A DNA stretch of 64,000 nucleotides from Pyrenochaeta sp. MPI-SDFR-AT-0127 (GCA_020747015.1 JAGTJM010000071.1:1-64000); one strand, 5' to 3'; positions 1 to 11,924 are shown, counted from the stretch's first letter. Notes: generated from the sequence alone by a model not told the origin. Numbers and translations are program-made.

Positions 1-369
1 TGGTGTGTAGGCATCGTTGGGTGCTGGGGCAGCGTATGTGGGATGAGATGGTGATGGATTGAGAGAGTGGTTTACTGGTGTTGCAGTGCCCGAAGACAGT
101 GATGAATGAGTAGGGGGAAACGGGGCAATATAGTGCGGTGTCATTTTGAAGAGATTCTTCAATAAAGTGGTGTCATTATACAGAATCGAGCAGTATTCGG
201 AGTTAAGTAGAATCAGTTTCGAAACCTTGGAGACCAGCAAAGGAAGAAGTCGGAATTCTGTCTCTCTGGTATGACTCTTCTTCATCTTTCGAAATGCCTC
301 AACCCAGCATTTCCACAACCCACCGAAACAGTTTTTCAAGCCTACTCCACGCAATCTCCAGGGGGGCAT
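1..369 (-). CDS. Partial hypothetical protein, runs off the left edge
   Basis: An open frame of 123 codons reads leftwards from an ATG at 369 to the first base of the window without a stop, so the gene continues outside. The N-terminal half is basic and tryptophan/cysteine-containing, with a leucine-rich stretch around residues 45-65 (LLPLLVSKVSKLILL). After residue 80 it becomes proline/serine/threonine-rich and probably disordered. No domain is recognised. The start could also be the Met at 285, or an upstream exon could exist. A second frame overlaps the 5' end on the same strand but closes at 299. Length without stops and the change from ordered to low-complexity composition favour a real gene, but the function is unknown. 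Confidence 0.45.
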   Translation of the reverse strand, partial: MPPWRLRGVGLKNCFGGLWKCWVEAFRKMKKSHTRETEFRLLPLLVSKVSKLILLNSEYCSILYNDTTLLKNLFKMTPHYIAPFPPTHSSLSSGTATPVNHSLNPSPSHPTYAAPAPNDAYTP

Positions 370-1291
370 TATTCTCGGATCGACACCCCACAACCCCAGA
401 GTTTGCTTCTAGATGATTTGATGTGACTGACCGGAACAGGAAAGCGACACCGAAGGCCCGACTTTGAGTCTTCGCGTGGCTTGCACTAAAACCTTGGCGG
501 TTCAACTGCCCACTCGGCTGCACATCCGAGAGTACACCGAGTCCTATGGACGAGAAGCTGTGCATATGGCTTATTGAAGAGTCGCAAGCCTTACTCCAAG
601 TTGAACTTTTGCATCAGACTTGTTGATAACTTGCCTCAGACCGCCCATTGGGCTGCAGCACGCAACACAGTCATATCAGTCTCACTGACTTATCCGCCGC
701 TATGACGGATACATGGAACTTCAGCAGCCGGGTCATTTTCTAGTCCTTTAGCTGATTCCCTGTATGTGCCTGTGCTCATAGCTTGGTTAATACCTACTCT
801 TCAGTGCTACGACCTTATTGGTCTGAAACAATGTTGATTCAAAGTCAACATAAAATCCCCTTGAACATAACGAAGGGGTGCACGCTAGAAGGATAACTTG
901 AATCTTTCAGCATGCTCTCTACAGAGCGAGCAGATGTGGATAACTTGAAATGCTTAGCCGAAATTCACCAGACTAAATCCCCAGAAAACATACCAGACAT
1001 TTTAGCATTGAAACCCATACATTTGGTATCAGTTTTTAATCCTTGACTCCATTCATGAAAGTAAAGTGCCAAGCTGATACGCGATGATGTGCTCAATATG
1101 GTGCGTGTAGCGCAGGGAGTATTCTCGGAGTAGTTTTTGATGTGTTCCACCGATTACATGGATGGTGATGTCCTTGTCAACGTGCATTTGCGCGTTGAAG
1201 TCAGTTCTTGACACGCAAAAGCAGAGTATGAGAGTATTGATGACGTCCAGTTCAGTTGAAAATTTTGTTGATTGACTAACGCAGGACAGTC
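370..1291. other. Intergenic, no gene seen
   Basis: About 0.9 kb between two minus-strand genes. Only short open frames without recognisable protein character. It should hold the promoter of the partial gene at the left edge and the 3' end of the Zn2Cys6 gene. Confidence 0.5.
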
Positions 1292-3952
1292 CTATGAAGT
1301 AAACTCATTGAGATTCATCCCATAGTTGACTGGAGCGGCCCATCCGTTGAAGTTGTAAAACTGCTCTGGACTTCTTCCAAAATGATAGTCAATGTCAATA
1401 CCCCGACTTTGACCCTGTAAGTAGGCGTTGAAGTCCAGATCCATATCCATACCCATGTTTCCTATACCATCATCTAGCATATCCCATACTTCCAGACCGC
1501 CCTCGAATGTAGGAAGTGCTCCGCTCTCATTATCGTTAAGGGTTATTCCTTTTGGGAAACTGCTACCAGGGGCATTATTCGCGCCCTCTTCTCTCGCATG
1601 TTCCTTTCCCAATAATTGGTCACCCCTTGGGCTGAGATCAATATCCTCGCCGTATTCTTCACGGTAGGCCTCCCTCATAATATCGCTCGATTGTCTCACT
1701 GACTTCTTGGCTGCTTCGAGAACAGCCAGGTCAGCATCAGCACCCGATACCAATGCATCAATGCGTGCAAGGGCGCATGTAAGGAATGCGACACCCTTCG
1801 CGTTTGTTTCACCGTGACGTAGGCGGGCCACTGTAGTCTTTCGTGCCGTTTCAAGAACGCTGCGTAGATCCTGAAATTGTGCTGGCAATGAAAGAAGCCG
1901 AGATGATGGTGACGACGAACTTGAGATCAACGGCGCAAAGAGGGCTGAGTCTTCCCGGCGTTCATTGATCTGGGAGTTGAGTTCGTAGTAGACCGTGGAC
2001 ATTGCGTACAGAAAGAATGATTTGAAGAAACCAACACATCTATGAGTCATGCGCGTCCAGTCATCTTCCTCGCCAGGTAATAACTCGGTTGCTGGTGCAT
2101 AGATCGCCAAAGAAGTGTCCAGGCATATCTTCCGAGAATAGTGATATTGCGGGTCCGCATTTGCTTTTGAAAAGAATGGCCGGTGGAGGCAGAGAACGAA
2201 TCGTCTTACTAGCGTGTCTGACATCTTAATCTGGAAAGGAGTAACATTATGATTGGCAGCTAGGGCCGACTTGAGGAATATAGTTTTTTCACGACAGATG
2301 CCCGTGAGCTCGGTGCCCAGCTGTAAGACATCGCTATATGATAGGTCGAATCGTAAATTGTTGATGAGTCTGACGATTTCTAGTCGAATTGGTAGAGTTT
2401 GCGTGAAGGCGATTTGAATGCTGCTGTCGGTGAATACAGTATGTGGCTTTGCATCCAGAGTGTGAATGCCCTCACCAATGTCTTCGTCATTAACATTGGC
2501 TGGCGATTTGGTATCATAATCATTTGCGGAGACCATTGGAGGCATGCCCATATCGAGGCTACTCTGAGCTGTGATCTCTAAGACTGTCGCCCATAGCCTT
2601 CTTCGCATTTCCCCATGGTAGATGCTTATCTTGCCAAAATGTGATGGGTCGCGGTGTAGCCCGAGATGCATCGCAGTTCTCAACAGCGCTCCCGCAGGTA
2701 TCCATACGTGATCGCCATCGATATTGCAGACTTGGCGCGCAAGCAGGACTAGGATCTGAATCTGCAAGCCTGCCATGTTGAGTCGCGACTTCACATGTGG
2801 TCCGTTGAGCCATTCGGTTGCAGCTTGTATCCACGTCGCGCTGGAAACACGCAGACGTGCGTGATCAGTCGCGGTGTAAAAGGGGCTTCCGATTGCGCAT
2901 ACTAGCAAGATTTTGAGGATGACAGAGGGTTTCGCGGCTACCGTACCCGCCCAGTAGCCTTCATACTCTCGGCGAAAAGAAGGTACATGAAGCACACGGA
3001 AGATACCTTCGAAGGTGCGGAGATAGCAATCAACCAGTGAATCGCAAACACTTTTAGGTGGAATCGAGTCCCGTACTTCTGATGATATGGATGGCTGAAA
3101 CATACGAGAAGTCTTAATTATACGTGCCATCCGCTTGACATCAGCCACTGTGGCATACAATTCAGACGATTTATTGATTTCTTGCTTATTGGTGTTTTGG
3201 TTGATGGTAGTATACTTGTCACCAAAGGCTCCGTACTATGGTCGTTACTATGACAAGGCACAACTCGAAGGGGCGGTCTGGGTAAGCGGTCTTCGAAGAC
3301 TTACCGGTTCGACTGAGTTCATCCAATGAGATTGACCGTAGAATTTCGATTTAACGAACTGGCCGGTCGAAGAAGCACCCGAGCTTTCCCGAATGGGCAA
3401 TATATTACTACTGTTCTGCTCGTCTGCAGAAGCGGCGGAAGAATGTCTGCCTTCGAGGACACTGATTCTCTTTAACAGGCTGTCGATTATGGCGGCATTT
3501 CCAGGGCTTGAATGTGAACTCAAGTTGAAGCTCGGTCTATCGGCAGGCAAAGGCTGGAGCTTCGGTCGACCATGTTCACCGAAAAGGCCAGGTGCCACAT
3601 ATCGGTTAATCATTCGATCGAACTCATTGGACGGCGCTGAGGGCTGAGGAGAAGACCGAGCAAAATTTCCATGGTCTTGGTCTTGTTCGTTACTCCCGGA
3701 GATAGATGGCTCTTCTGGGGATCTCTCGCTTCGTGTCCGGATACCTGTACGTTGAGGTCTATAAGTGCACGTTGTTGACTTGATTCTGGTGCAAGCTCCA
3801 CAAGGTCTTTCGCGATCGCATCTCACTTTGCGCACGCGGCATTCGACGCACGACAAAGCTGGTCGTCGGCGTCGCTTGGCTGGTCCAACGCCGTCTGTAT
3901 CGGCACTTTGAAGGGTAGGCTGATCGACCATTTCGGCTGCCAAAGTGATCAC
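1292..3952 (-). CDS. Zn2Cys6 fungal transcription factor with fungal-specific TF domain
   Basis: Two exons, 3305-3952 and 1292-3235, joined across a 69-bp phase-0 intron (GTAAGT...TAG), give about 863 residues. Near residue 35 is the binuclear zinc cluster, CVECRVRKVRCDRERPCGAC followed by a sixth Cys, which binds DNA in the nucleus. A short linker and a helix with heptad character (residues about 150-165) follow, then the middle homology region of fungal regulators (PF04082-like), including DYCYLRTFEGIFRVLHVPSF-type sequence and GLHRDPSHF. The C terminus is acidic and Met/Asp/Gly-rich (GNMGMDMDLDFNAYL), typical of an activation region. Family membership is clear. Target genes and ligand cannot be told from sequence, and no neighbouring biosynthetic cluster suggests a pathway. 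Confidence 0.88.
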
Positions 3953-5098
3953 ACAAGACTCAATGAGTAAGTATGAGGCGGTAAAATGAGTAACTGTCGC
4001 CGAATATGGGAAGGATCAAATCGACATGTAGCCATGCGGGATGTTCGGTCTTTTGAAAGATGGTCGGGGATTTCGGTGATTTAACTGTGGAGGGATTTCC
4101 CGAGGAAAACACCGTCAGCTCACACAGGTGCTGCATCCCCGCTTAAGAAGCTGGGCAAGATCGCAGATCAGCCATCGAGGGAAGTCTAAGTAATCGATCT
4201 CTTTACGGGCGTGGCGCAGTGTCGCGTACGGTGCAGCATTGCGCGTGGACCTCGCTGCTTGTTGTAATTCTGGTACGGCTCAGACGTCATTGCTGACCGA
4301 CGTCCGCCAAGTAGAGCTGCTCGCAATGTACAATTAACGTCCATGAAAAACAGCCAGCCATTGATCTATGGATCCAGGACCTCGTAAGGTCCAAGCGCAA
4401 TGGCCTGAAGAAACGGCAAGGCCACCACCGCGAGGTTGTTGGCAACCACTGGAATCCGACAATTAACTGCCGACTCAAAAACCTACGAGTCTAGATACTA
4501 CGTGACCATGGGATATTCTACACATCTCAGCTAGCCTTTGAAAACGTGTAAGCTTCTTGAGGTGGTATGCCTTGCGATGCTTTCGACTTCCATGGGCAAG
4601 TCTAACACTCTCGACCCGAATTTCTTCTCGAATGGGCGTGCCATTACATCAAAATTCATCACGACTCCCGACCTTCGTTGAATAGTAGCATATCCCTGGA
4701 GTTTTTCATCTGCCATGTTAATGTATATGCTTAAGTTCTACGTGCTCAAGCAGAAATAAGAAGATGAGGGACATCACTTCAAAAACAACATGTGTAAGAT
4801 GACATGCCTTAGATTGACTGATATTGGCCATCTCTTTTTATCCCGGAATTTTCCTCAACCTTTTCAAATTCCCTTCTCTTTCTTCGTGAACCTATATACT
4901 ATATTTGTATTCGTATCCTTATCATATTTACATTTTACATCATCAATTATGCCATATACAAAGCCAACATCGCCAACGGTCGATTGACCACCACAGTTTT
5001 GAGCTTCTTCAAGTCGTTTTCTCTAGAACTGTTACGAGGTCACATCTTGTCCGCGACTGCGTCAATGCGATGGTGTTGCCGTTCTTTATGTTCAGAGC
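3953..5098. other. Intergenic, no gene seen
   Basis: About 1.1 kb upstream of the Zn2Cys6 gene and downstream of the proline-rich gene. The open frames at 4287-4478 and 4531-4716 are short, lack family features and are not supported. A pyrimidine-rich tract lies around 4850-4930. Confidence 0.45.
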
Positions 5099-5989
5099 TT
5101 AGTAAGTTCTGATGACGAATCGCCTGGCTCGGGCTGCTAGTGTGCTGTTGGATGCATTGCCAGCTAGGCCTCCTGCTGGATCTGCGGGTGCGGCGGGAGG
5201 GGTTTGAGCCTCTCCACCTGTAGGAGGAGCTTGAGCATTACCACCTGCAGGCGGAGGAGGAGGGGCCTCACCTGCAGGTGGTGGTGGAGGAGGTGCTTCA
5301 CCAGCAGCAGGCGGAGGGGGTGGAGCCTCGCCAGCAGGCGGCGGAGGAGGACCACCAGGGGGTGGAGGAGGGGCCGCGCCACCAGCAGGCGGAGGAGGAG
5401 GAGCCTCACCAGCAGGTGGTGGTGGTGGTGGTGGTGGAGGAGGAGCAGCACTACCAGCCGGGGGCGCAGGAGGCGCTTCACCAGCAGCAGGCGGAGGGGG
5501 TGGAGCCTCACCAGCGGGCGGAGGAGGAGGAGCTTCACCAGCAGCAGGCGGAGTAGGGAGAGCACCACCAGCTGGTGGCGTAGGAGGGGCCTCACCACCC
5601 GGAGGTGCAGGTGGAGATAGAGCTCCAGCTGGGGGAGAAGGAGGTAAAGCACCACCAGCAGCGGGAGGAGCAGGTGGAGCACCACCTGCAACAATGTTTG
5701 GAGGAAGTCCAGCACTATCGGGCGAAGCTGGAGCGAGTGCTCCTGGTGTCGTAGCAGCTAAATCATTGGCTGCTGGAGTAGCTGCTCCTTGCTGAGAAGC
5801 TGCCACAAGTTGAAGTTCTAACAAACACAAAAGGCATCAGTGACCGTGAAGAAGGCTTTAGTCGGAGACGTCAGGACTCGATAGCTTACCTCCAGTTTCC
5901 TGTCTGTTGACCAAGTCACCATGGGGGGCAGAGGTAGCCGTCTGAACCAGCAGCGCTGTGATGGCCACGATGAAGCTCGCGGTCTTCAT
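5099..5989 (-). CDS. Secreted proline-rich repeat protein
   Basis: Exons 5890-5989 and 5099-5817 are joined by a 72-bp intron (phase 1) to give about 272 residues. Exon 1 encodes a classical signal peptide (MKTASFIVAITALLVQTATS, cleavage after about residue 20) and a short polar segment. Exon 2 is mostly degenerate proline repeats built on PPPPPAGEAPP / TPPAGGA, from about residue 75 to 240. It ends in a Gly/Asn/Ala-rich tail and a basic ARARRF segment. Proline-rich secreted proteins of this kind are usually extracellular or wall-associated, but no catalytic domain or GPI signal is visible, so the role is unknown. Repeat number is likely to vary between isolates because the underlying DNA is a G+C-rich imperfect tandem repeat. 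Confidence 0.78.
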
Positions 5990-6172
5990 CTTGTAGAACT
6001 TTTTATGTCACGAGAATAAAAGGGCAAAGTATGTAGAGAAATTAATAATAGATCAACTATGAAGAAGGAATGGTAAACGAGCACAGCTCGTTCGTATTGT
6101 GCAAGGCGCTAAAGAAGAGGATCTTGGTGATTTGAGTTGTTCGGATATACCATTACGCTAGGACTGTGCAGT

Positions 6173-6180
6173 TATATATA
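6173..6180 (-). promoter_or_regulatory. TATA box of the proline-rich protein gene
   Basis: TATATATA, reading the same on both strands, lies about 185 bp upstream of the minus-strand ATG at 5989. Spacing fits a TATA element plus 5' leader for this secreted-protein gene. Assigned by position only. Confidence 0.45.
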
Positions 6181-9100
6181 CCTCAAGTGCATCCAATTGC
6201 CTGAGGCTAGAAACATGCAATGTGTGCATGGTCTTTTGGGTGATCCCCCGGAGATCGACGTTCCCATTGCACCCAAGGGCAAGGTGCACACACTGGTGGT
6301 GCGATTCGTAGCCATGTAGTAAAATTACTACATGGATAGCAATCAATGCTGTGGGTTGTGTGCTACTAGCCGTGTTTGAAGAGTTCTAAAACAATCTATG
6401 TCACATTTCGCGTAGCGCTGAGGCCCTGTGTGGTGCCCATTTGCATTGCGACGTTTTGGCAGAATCGGGCAGACAACGGAGCGCCAATATAGTTTCTGTA
6501 GTCTCGACCCACCAACACAAAGAACGGGGTGTTCATAAATTTGTTGCGCTCGATATCACATTGAAAGAGTCATAGCGTCGTGGAGCTAGCTTCGGCGTCC
6601 CATCCAGATGAATACTATGATACTGAAACAGACAGCGACCGGCCCTTGGCGGTCCGTGTTTGAGGCTGGTGGTGTTGGTCTACACCTGACTACTCAGGTG
6701 TAGTGAGGAGCAGAACGTTAGAGAACAATATTGAGTTGCCATCCACATTGAGGACCACTAGCGTGAAACTTCCCAATTATCGGATCGAGCCCGGTCTTGC
6801 ATTGTTTTTGAATACTGGAGAAAACTGAGGCTGCAGTCGGGGAAGTTTTGGGGACAAGCCTAGCGGTTTTGATCCTAACTCGTGTGTGGATCCCATGCCT
6901 ATACAAGGCATCTGATTGGTAGTTTTGTATTTTCAGTTCCGGGAGGGGATGGCCCGACCTAGTTTGTCGGGTTTCAAAGCCAAGAAAAAGAAATAGAAAA
7001 ATAATCTAACCAAGGCGAAAACGAAGCACGCTGCTAGTGAGGTAAAGCCTCCAGACAAAACAAAACTCGCAGATCATGTTCATGGACCTAGTATGAGACT
7101 GCTTTCCACGGCAAAAAAGCTAACCGCTGCTCTAGTCAGTATTATGAGCTCATACGTGAGCTCAAGTTCATCTCAATTCGTTTTCCAGTGAAAAAGCATG
7201 CTGTCGTTTCCAAGGCGTCAGGGATCGGACTGCTGTTTGTAGCATCGCCAAGATTTAATGCTTTAACAAGCATTATCGAGGTGGTTCTGCTTCGAAGGGC
7301 TGCCTCATGACACTTAGAAGACATTAGATCATAGCATCGTATTGCCCGAGGACAAAAGGATCGATCGTCAAAGCAAAACGCGAGCTTGCTGGATACTGGT
7401 GTCAAGTTCCAGTATGTGGATTGCCAGTCGGTCTTCGAATCATGTCTCCATAGTCATAGCAGGTACGGTGGTAGCCGGCCGGTCCAGCTTTTCAAGTGTC
7501 GTTGTAACAGATGTGAACGGGGTGGCAATGCCCTTGTGGCTGCCGGACTAGTATCGTCCCACTTTTGCACATGCCTTCCACTCTCAACCAGGGTACCCCA
7601 CGATACCTATTTTAATACCAGCTTCTTGACAGGGCAATCCCTGGTTAGGGATGAAGAATGTTTAGGATCGTCCTTCCACGCAACGCCTGATATGGAGATG
7701 TTTATGTGACGGCTTAATCAAAGATAGTGGTACGTGACTGTGAGAGAGTTCTCGCTTCCTTTGATTGCATGAGGTCGGCGTAGCGGTCTACGTGCTTGAG
7801 GTTGTGTCGGGGAATTACTGTGAAACAGGATTCGAAAGGTTCACCACAGGAAGTGGGATTTGTGAATCTGAGAACTGCCAAAATTCCCATGGAAGCACTG
7901 TGATGGTCCCCGAATCTGGTTACGAAGTACATCGTTGGCACCTCAGTAGTACACATACGTATCGAACTGGAATCCTCGTATTGCAATCGGCCATTTTCAA
8001 ACTCGTAAAATATGAAAATGAAATGTTTGGTTCCAGGAAGGTGTTCATTGACAAAGAGATCAAGTCCTTCGAGGCGCTTGGGGAAACGGAATAGTGTATT
8101 GACAGATTAATATGTGGGCATAGTGCGTTCAAGTGTGGAAACTGCTGAGGATAAAGCAAGAAATTGTTTCGTTCCTATCTTCAATAAATCAGCGTATCGT
8201 GTTTGTATCGCGAGATTATGTGGTGTACAGTGTGACGCGCGAATGGCTGGGAGGCGCTTCTCATTCGACTGTAATCTCGCTACATCCCTATACTGCTATT
8301 GTGTTTGAAGGAGAATTGGTTTTATGCGAGGTTTTGGACGGTGCGGACAGGTTGCAGAGATGTGCTCGAGGGGTGTTTTCTAGACGAGGTATTAGAGCAT
8401 AGAGTGATGCTGCAGCTGGCCAGCGGTGTTAGGCGGATGGGTAAGATTCCCATTGGATTGACGTTCGGAAACTCGATGAAATTGTCATCCTCTTTGGTCG
8501 CTTTGGGTCTTCTACTCTGGTTAAAGGGACCTGATCCGTGAGGCTTACAATAATGCGATCTGGCCATCATTTAAGCGAGCTCCCGACCAAGAGAGTGATA
8601 TGAAAAATCGCTAGCAAGTTCTTCCGGTGGTGACAGACTTCCTTGTAGATGTGCAGCTTATTACATGGGGTATGTTGCACCGGAGTGAAAAGTATGGTGT
8701 TCGGTAGAACCGTTCGTAGCCTGTGCCGATGTTTGAGTTGTCGCAATGGGCTTGGAAGTCATTCGATTCGAGTAGAGTGCACAGAAGCTGCCCTGTTGGT
8801 CAAGGCAGCATATCGGTATGAATGAGCCAAGGGTTTCGTGTTGTAGTATCCTGCTGCTTGGAGAAACAGCAGCTCCTATGGTTATAAGAGAGAGCCGGGA
8901 AGTGTATGCCGGTGAAGTCCTGAAAGATTGGGCTCTAGTTTTTTATGCACTATTGCCGACTGAACGTTAAGAAAAGTAGACAGTCCTAGGTAAGCCTAGG
9001 GAAAGAAACAGGCTGCTGGAACAAAGTGACCAGAGGAATCATCCTGCGTTGTCTGGTATGGAAGAGCCATGTAGATCGTCTGGGTCGGTTGTGTGGATCC

Positions 9101-9500
9101 TTCATAAAGAATGGCCATATTCATACTTTTTTCATAGTAAGAGACTGTGCAGGTGAGCATCGGTCCCTCAGTGATGGCCGTGACGCGTTGACAGTATCGT
9201 TTGTTGAGGCTGCTATGGCCAGGCGCAATGGTCTCCAATAGTGCCTTTGACTATTTGCATTAGTGATGGCGGCAGAGCTCTAGGAATCGAAGGCTTGGAT
9301 CAGGGTAGTGGAAGCAAGTCTCCAGTGCCCAGAGACCAAGGCACGGGTATAAGGTCCGCCGTGGACAGGTTGGTCTATCGCAATGGAAAGGATAGTCGTA
9401 CTTGGTTGCGCGTCCAGCTCCCTCCGGATCGAAGAGTTGAGAATGTCACAATGAAGGGAGATGAGGATTGATAGAAAGGAGCAGGTCACTTTGCCGACAT
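6181..9500. other. Long gene-poor stretch
   Basis: No intact gene is convincing here. Several medium open frames lie on the minus strand (7142-7405, 7714-7986, 7920-8159, 8322-8570, 8996-9238, 9280-9489). They look protein-like in places but are separated by stops and frame changes and match no family I know. They may be remnants of a decayed gene. A perfect hairpin sits at 6680-6703. Confidence 0.35.
6680..6703. repeat. Perfect inverted repeat, 10-bp arms
   Basis: CTACACCTGA at 6680-6689 and TCAGGTGTAG at 6694-6703 are exact inverse complements around the 4-base loop CTAC. No gene is adjacent on either side within several hundred bases. It could be a protein-binding palindrome, a cruciform or a chance hairpin. 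Confidence 0.8.
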
Positions 9501-11186
9501 GAGATGAAGATGGACAAGGCGTCCAACGATTGTCTTAGCGGCCTCGAACCATTGCCAATTACGGGGCTTTGCGCCAATGGAGGCGTGTTGGCGCGATTGC
9601 TCCTATTTCAAAATGATAGGATTCGAGGGCCCATCTCGCTTCCACACCAAGCTTCCCAAGCTGTTCTATTACCAGCCTGATAGCGTTAACGGTGGGTATG
9701 GTGCAATTACATGATCTGCATTGCCATTCAGGGGAACGGGGGTTCGATTGGACGAGGCTTGTGGGAACGGTTGCTCGTGCCCACCGAGCGGCAAGGTGAT
9801 TCTGGATGAATGCGACTGTACGGCACGTGTAATTAGCTCTCATGCACGCGAGGCGGTGAGCAGGCCATGGTCGATGGAGAGGGTTCGTGGCCGTTGCCAC
9901 GCCCGTGGTGGCTGAAACCCGAAAGGGGAGCGAGCCTGGCAAAGGGCAAACCAGTCGGACCGATGACGGCATTCAGACATGGCATTGTGTGGAGACGGCA
10001 AGGCGTGATGGGTGCGCGGAGACTGAGGCCGAAATGAAGGTCGACATTGACAAGCATCCGGCTGGAGACAAAAGAGGAACGGCACGTGACTGCGCTAACC
10101 CCGTGCGGCGCCCCTCGGCCCAACTGGGCTTGGCCGGTGTGTGCATCAATTTGGGCCGGGGGTTTTGGCTCGCACAAGTGGCCGAGCGGCGGTTGTGCAG
10201 CGCCAACAACACCATGGACAACGCAGTGCGCCATCGGGGACGTCTGCCGCACACCAGCTGGCGATGCATCGTCAAAGGGCCGAGCAAACAATTCTCCCAT
10301 GTTTCGTTTCGTTTCATGGCTTGGTGGGCACGTGAATGGCGGTGGGATTGCGTTTGCGACAGCGATCGATACTTGCCGTCCCGCCCTGCAGATTCTGCGA
10401 CAGCCAAAGCCATGCTCCGTGGGCTCTATTTCAGGTTAAAGATCTCCAGGAAACCCTGAGAGGGCCAACGGGCGAGCATGATAAGGGAAAACGCCCCCTG
10501 ACAGCACCTCCCGTCGAGGTCCGCTTCGGGGAGTTGCCCAAGGGCTCGGGGCCACGGCACCTGTCCCCACCAGCGGTGTCTGCTGTCCAATATGCAGGCA
10601 AGTTGAGGATATTGCATGCTGACGCTGATGGGAGTGCAGATGATGGCAATAACCGCCGGGCTGAGGCTGTCAGCCTGTGTTGTGCTGCAATCACAGAGCC
10701 TCGACTCAGCGACCAACGCCGGCCGTTCATTTCTGCAACACGACAGCCACCAAGCAGCCATTCGCGACCAACCTGCCGATCTGGTCCTAGCCGCTAGGTA
10801 CGCACGGCCTGTGAATGGCCAGTCGCCCGCAGCATCACTTGGTTCCTGCATTAGCACAAACAACCGCCAGGCCACTCGCATCGCCGAGAGGCACGGCGGC
10901 CCCTGTCGCCCGCTCTGTTTCCCCCTTTCAGTGGCCACTTGCTGCCGGTCCGCGCTACCGTGCTTGCAATCTCCCTTCTGTACATAAGCCCCCATCGTGC
11001 TCGCAGTCATGTTTTCCTCTCCACTTCACAGCCATCCTTTCGAGCTTCAAGTCCTTTGACCTTCGGTCGTCCATTCGTTGTTACCAACTAATACATTCAT
11101 TAATAATACCCACCCGCAAACTCTCTCCCACCACCCACACTTCCAACTACCCAGTTTCAAGTCCACCAACCTAATCAACTATCAAA
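9501..11186. other. G+C-rich non-coding interval and promoter of the GPI-protein gene
   Basis: The base composition becomes visibly richer in G+C than in the preceding 3 kb, and many overlapping frames stay open on both strands (for example 9887-10459 plus, 9973-10413 minus). This pattern reflects few A/T-rich stops rather than a gene, because no frame has family features. The last 200 bases before 11187 are C/T- and CCACC-rich (10990-11186), typical of the leader of a strongly expressed filamentous-fungal gene. Confidence 0.4.
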
Positions 11187-11924
11187 ATGCGTTACACCAT
11201 TGCCGCCTTCGCTGCTTTCGCCAGCATCGCTGCCGCCGTTCCCGGCTACGGATACGGTGGTGAGCCGGCTGTTACCCCTACGCCCACTCCGGCCTACCCA
11301 GCCGTCCCGGTTGAGACCTCCAAGGCTCCTGAGTACCCCGAGTACCCAACCTACCCAGAGAGCTCCAAGGTCCCAGTCCCCTCCTCCAAGGCCCCTGAGT
11401 ACCCCACCTACCCAGAGTCCTCCAAGGTCCCAACCTACCCTGCTTCCAGCAAGGTTCCCGAGTACCCAGAGTACCCAGTTGAGACCCCCAAGGTCCCTGA
11501 GCATGAGGCCCCAGAGTACCCCGAGTACCCTGCCTCCTCCAAGCCTGGCAAGCCCACCAAGCCTGAGGAGACCTCCTGCGTCAGCTCCACCACCATCACC
11601 GTCACCGTCCCTTACCCCACCGGCACTGGCAGCTACCCTAACGGCCCCAAGCCTTCCTACCCAGCTGGTGGCAAGCCTTCCGGCCCCGCTCCTTACCCCA
11701 TTCCTTCCGGCACTGGTTACCCTCACCCCCCTGCCGGCACTGGCTACCCCACCAAGACTGGGTAAGTTTACTCACCATTAACTACGCTTCAGACCATCAA
11801 GCTAACAATTTCTAGTGGCTACACCAAGCCCAGCACCCCTGCTGAGTTCACCGGTGCTGCTTCCTCGCTCAACGTTGCCGGCTTCGTTGCTGGTGTTGGT
11901 GCTTTCGCTGCTTTCTTCTTGTAA
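11187..11924 (+). CDS. GPI-anchored cell-wall protein with proline/tyrosine repeats
   Basis: Exons 11187-11761 and 11816-11924 are joined by a 54-bp intron with GTAAGT, a CTAAC branch point and TAG (phase 2), giving 227 residues. Residues 1-18 are a signal peptide (MRYTIAAFAAFASIAAAV). The body carries imperfect repeats of EYPEYP and SSKVP/SSKAP between about residues 45 and 125. A small segment with the only cysteine of the mature protein (ETSCVSSTTITVTVPYP) and a Pro/Gly/Tyr-rich region follow. The C terminus is a GPI-attachment signal: a small-residue site (FTGAASS), a short spacer and a hydrophobic tail ending AGVGAFAAFFL. The protein is expected to be exported, lipid-anchored and then linked into the wall. 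A pyrimidine-rich leader and strong bias towards C-ending codons suggest high expression. Confidence 0.85.

Noticed and set aside
3185..3304. Alternative 120-bp intron for the first Zn2Cys6 gene (acceptor AAG at 3185)
   Set aside because: A 69-bp intron ending with TAG at 3236 keeps the frame, uses a better acceptor and leaves a more plausible protein.
5300..5560. Possible CRISPR-like array (regular short repeats)
   Set aside because: The repeats are in-frame codons for a proline-rich protein without unique spacers, and the genome is eukaryotic.
5164..5715. Long open frames overlapping the proline-rich gene in other frames (Leu/His-rich on the same strand; Arg/Trp/Glu-rich on the plus strand)
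   Set aside because: They are mirror images of a G+C-rich tandem repeat. The minus-strand frame with signal peptide and in-phase intron is the coherent gene.
9833..11174. Overlapping open frames of 120-190 codons on both strands
   Set aside because: No domain, signal peptide or splice logic; explained by G+C-rich composition with few stops.
11175..11781. Two other long frames over the GPI-protein gene (plus 11200-11781, minus 11175-11726)
   Set aside because: Repeat-driven shadows; only the 11187 frame has a signal peptide and, after splicing, a GPI signal.
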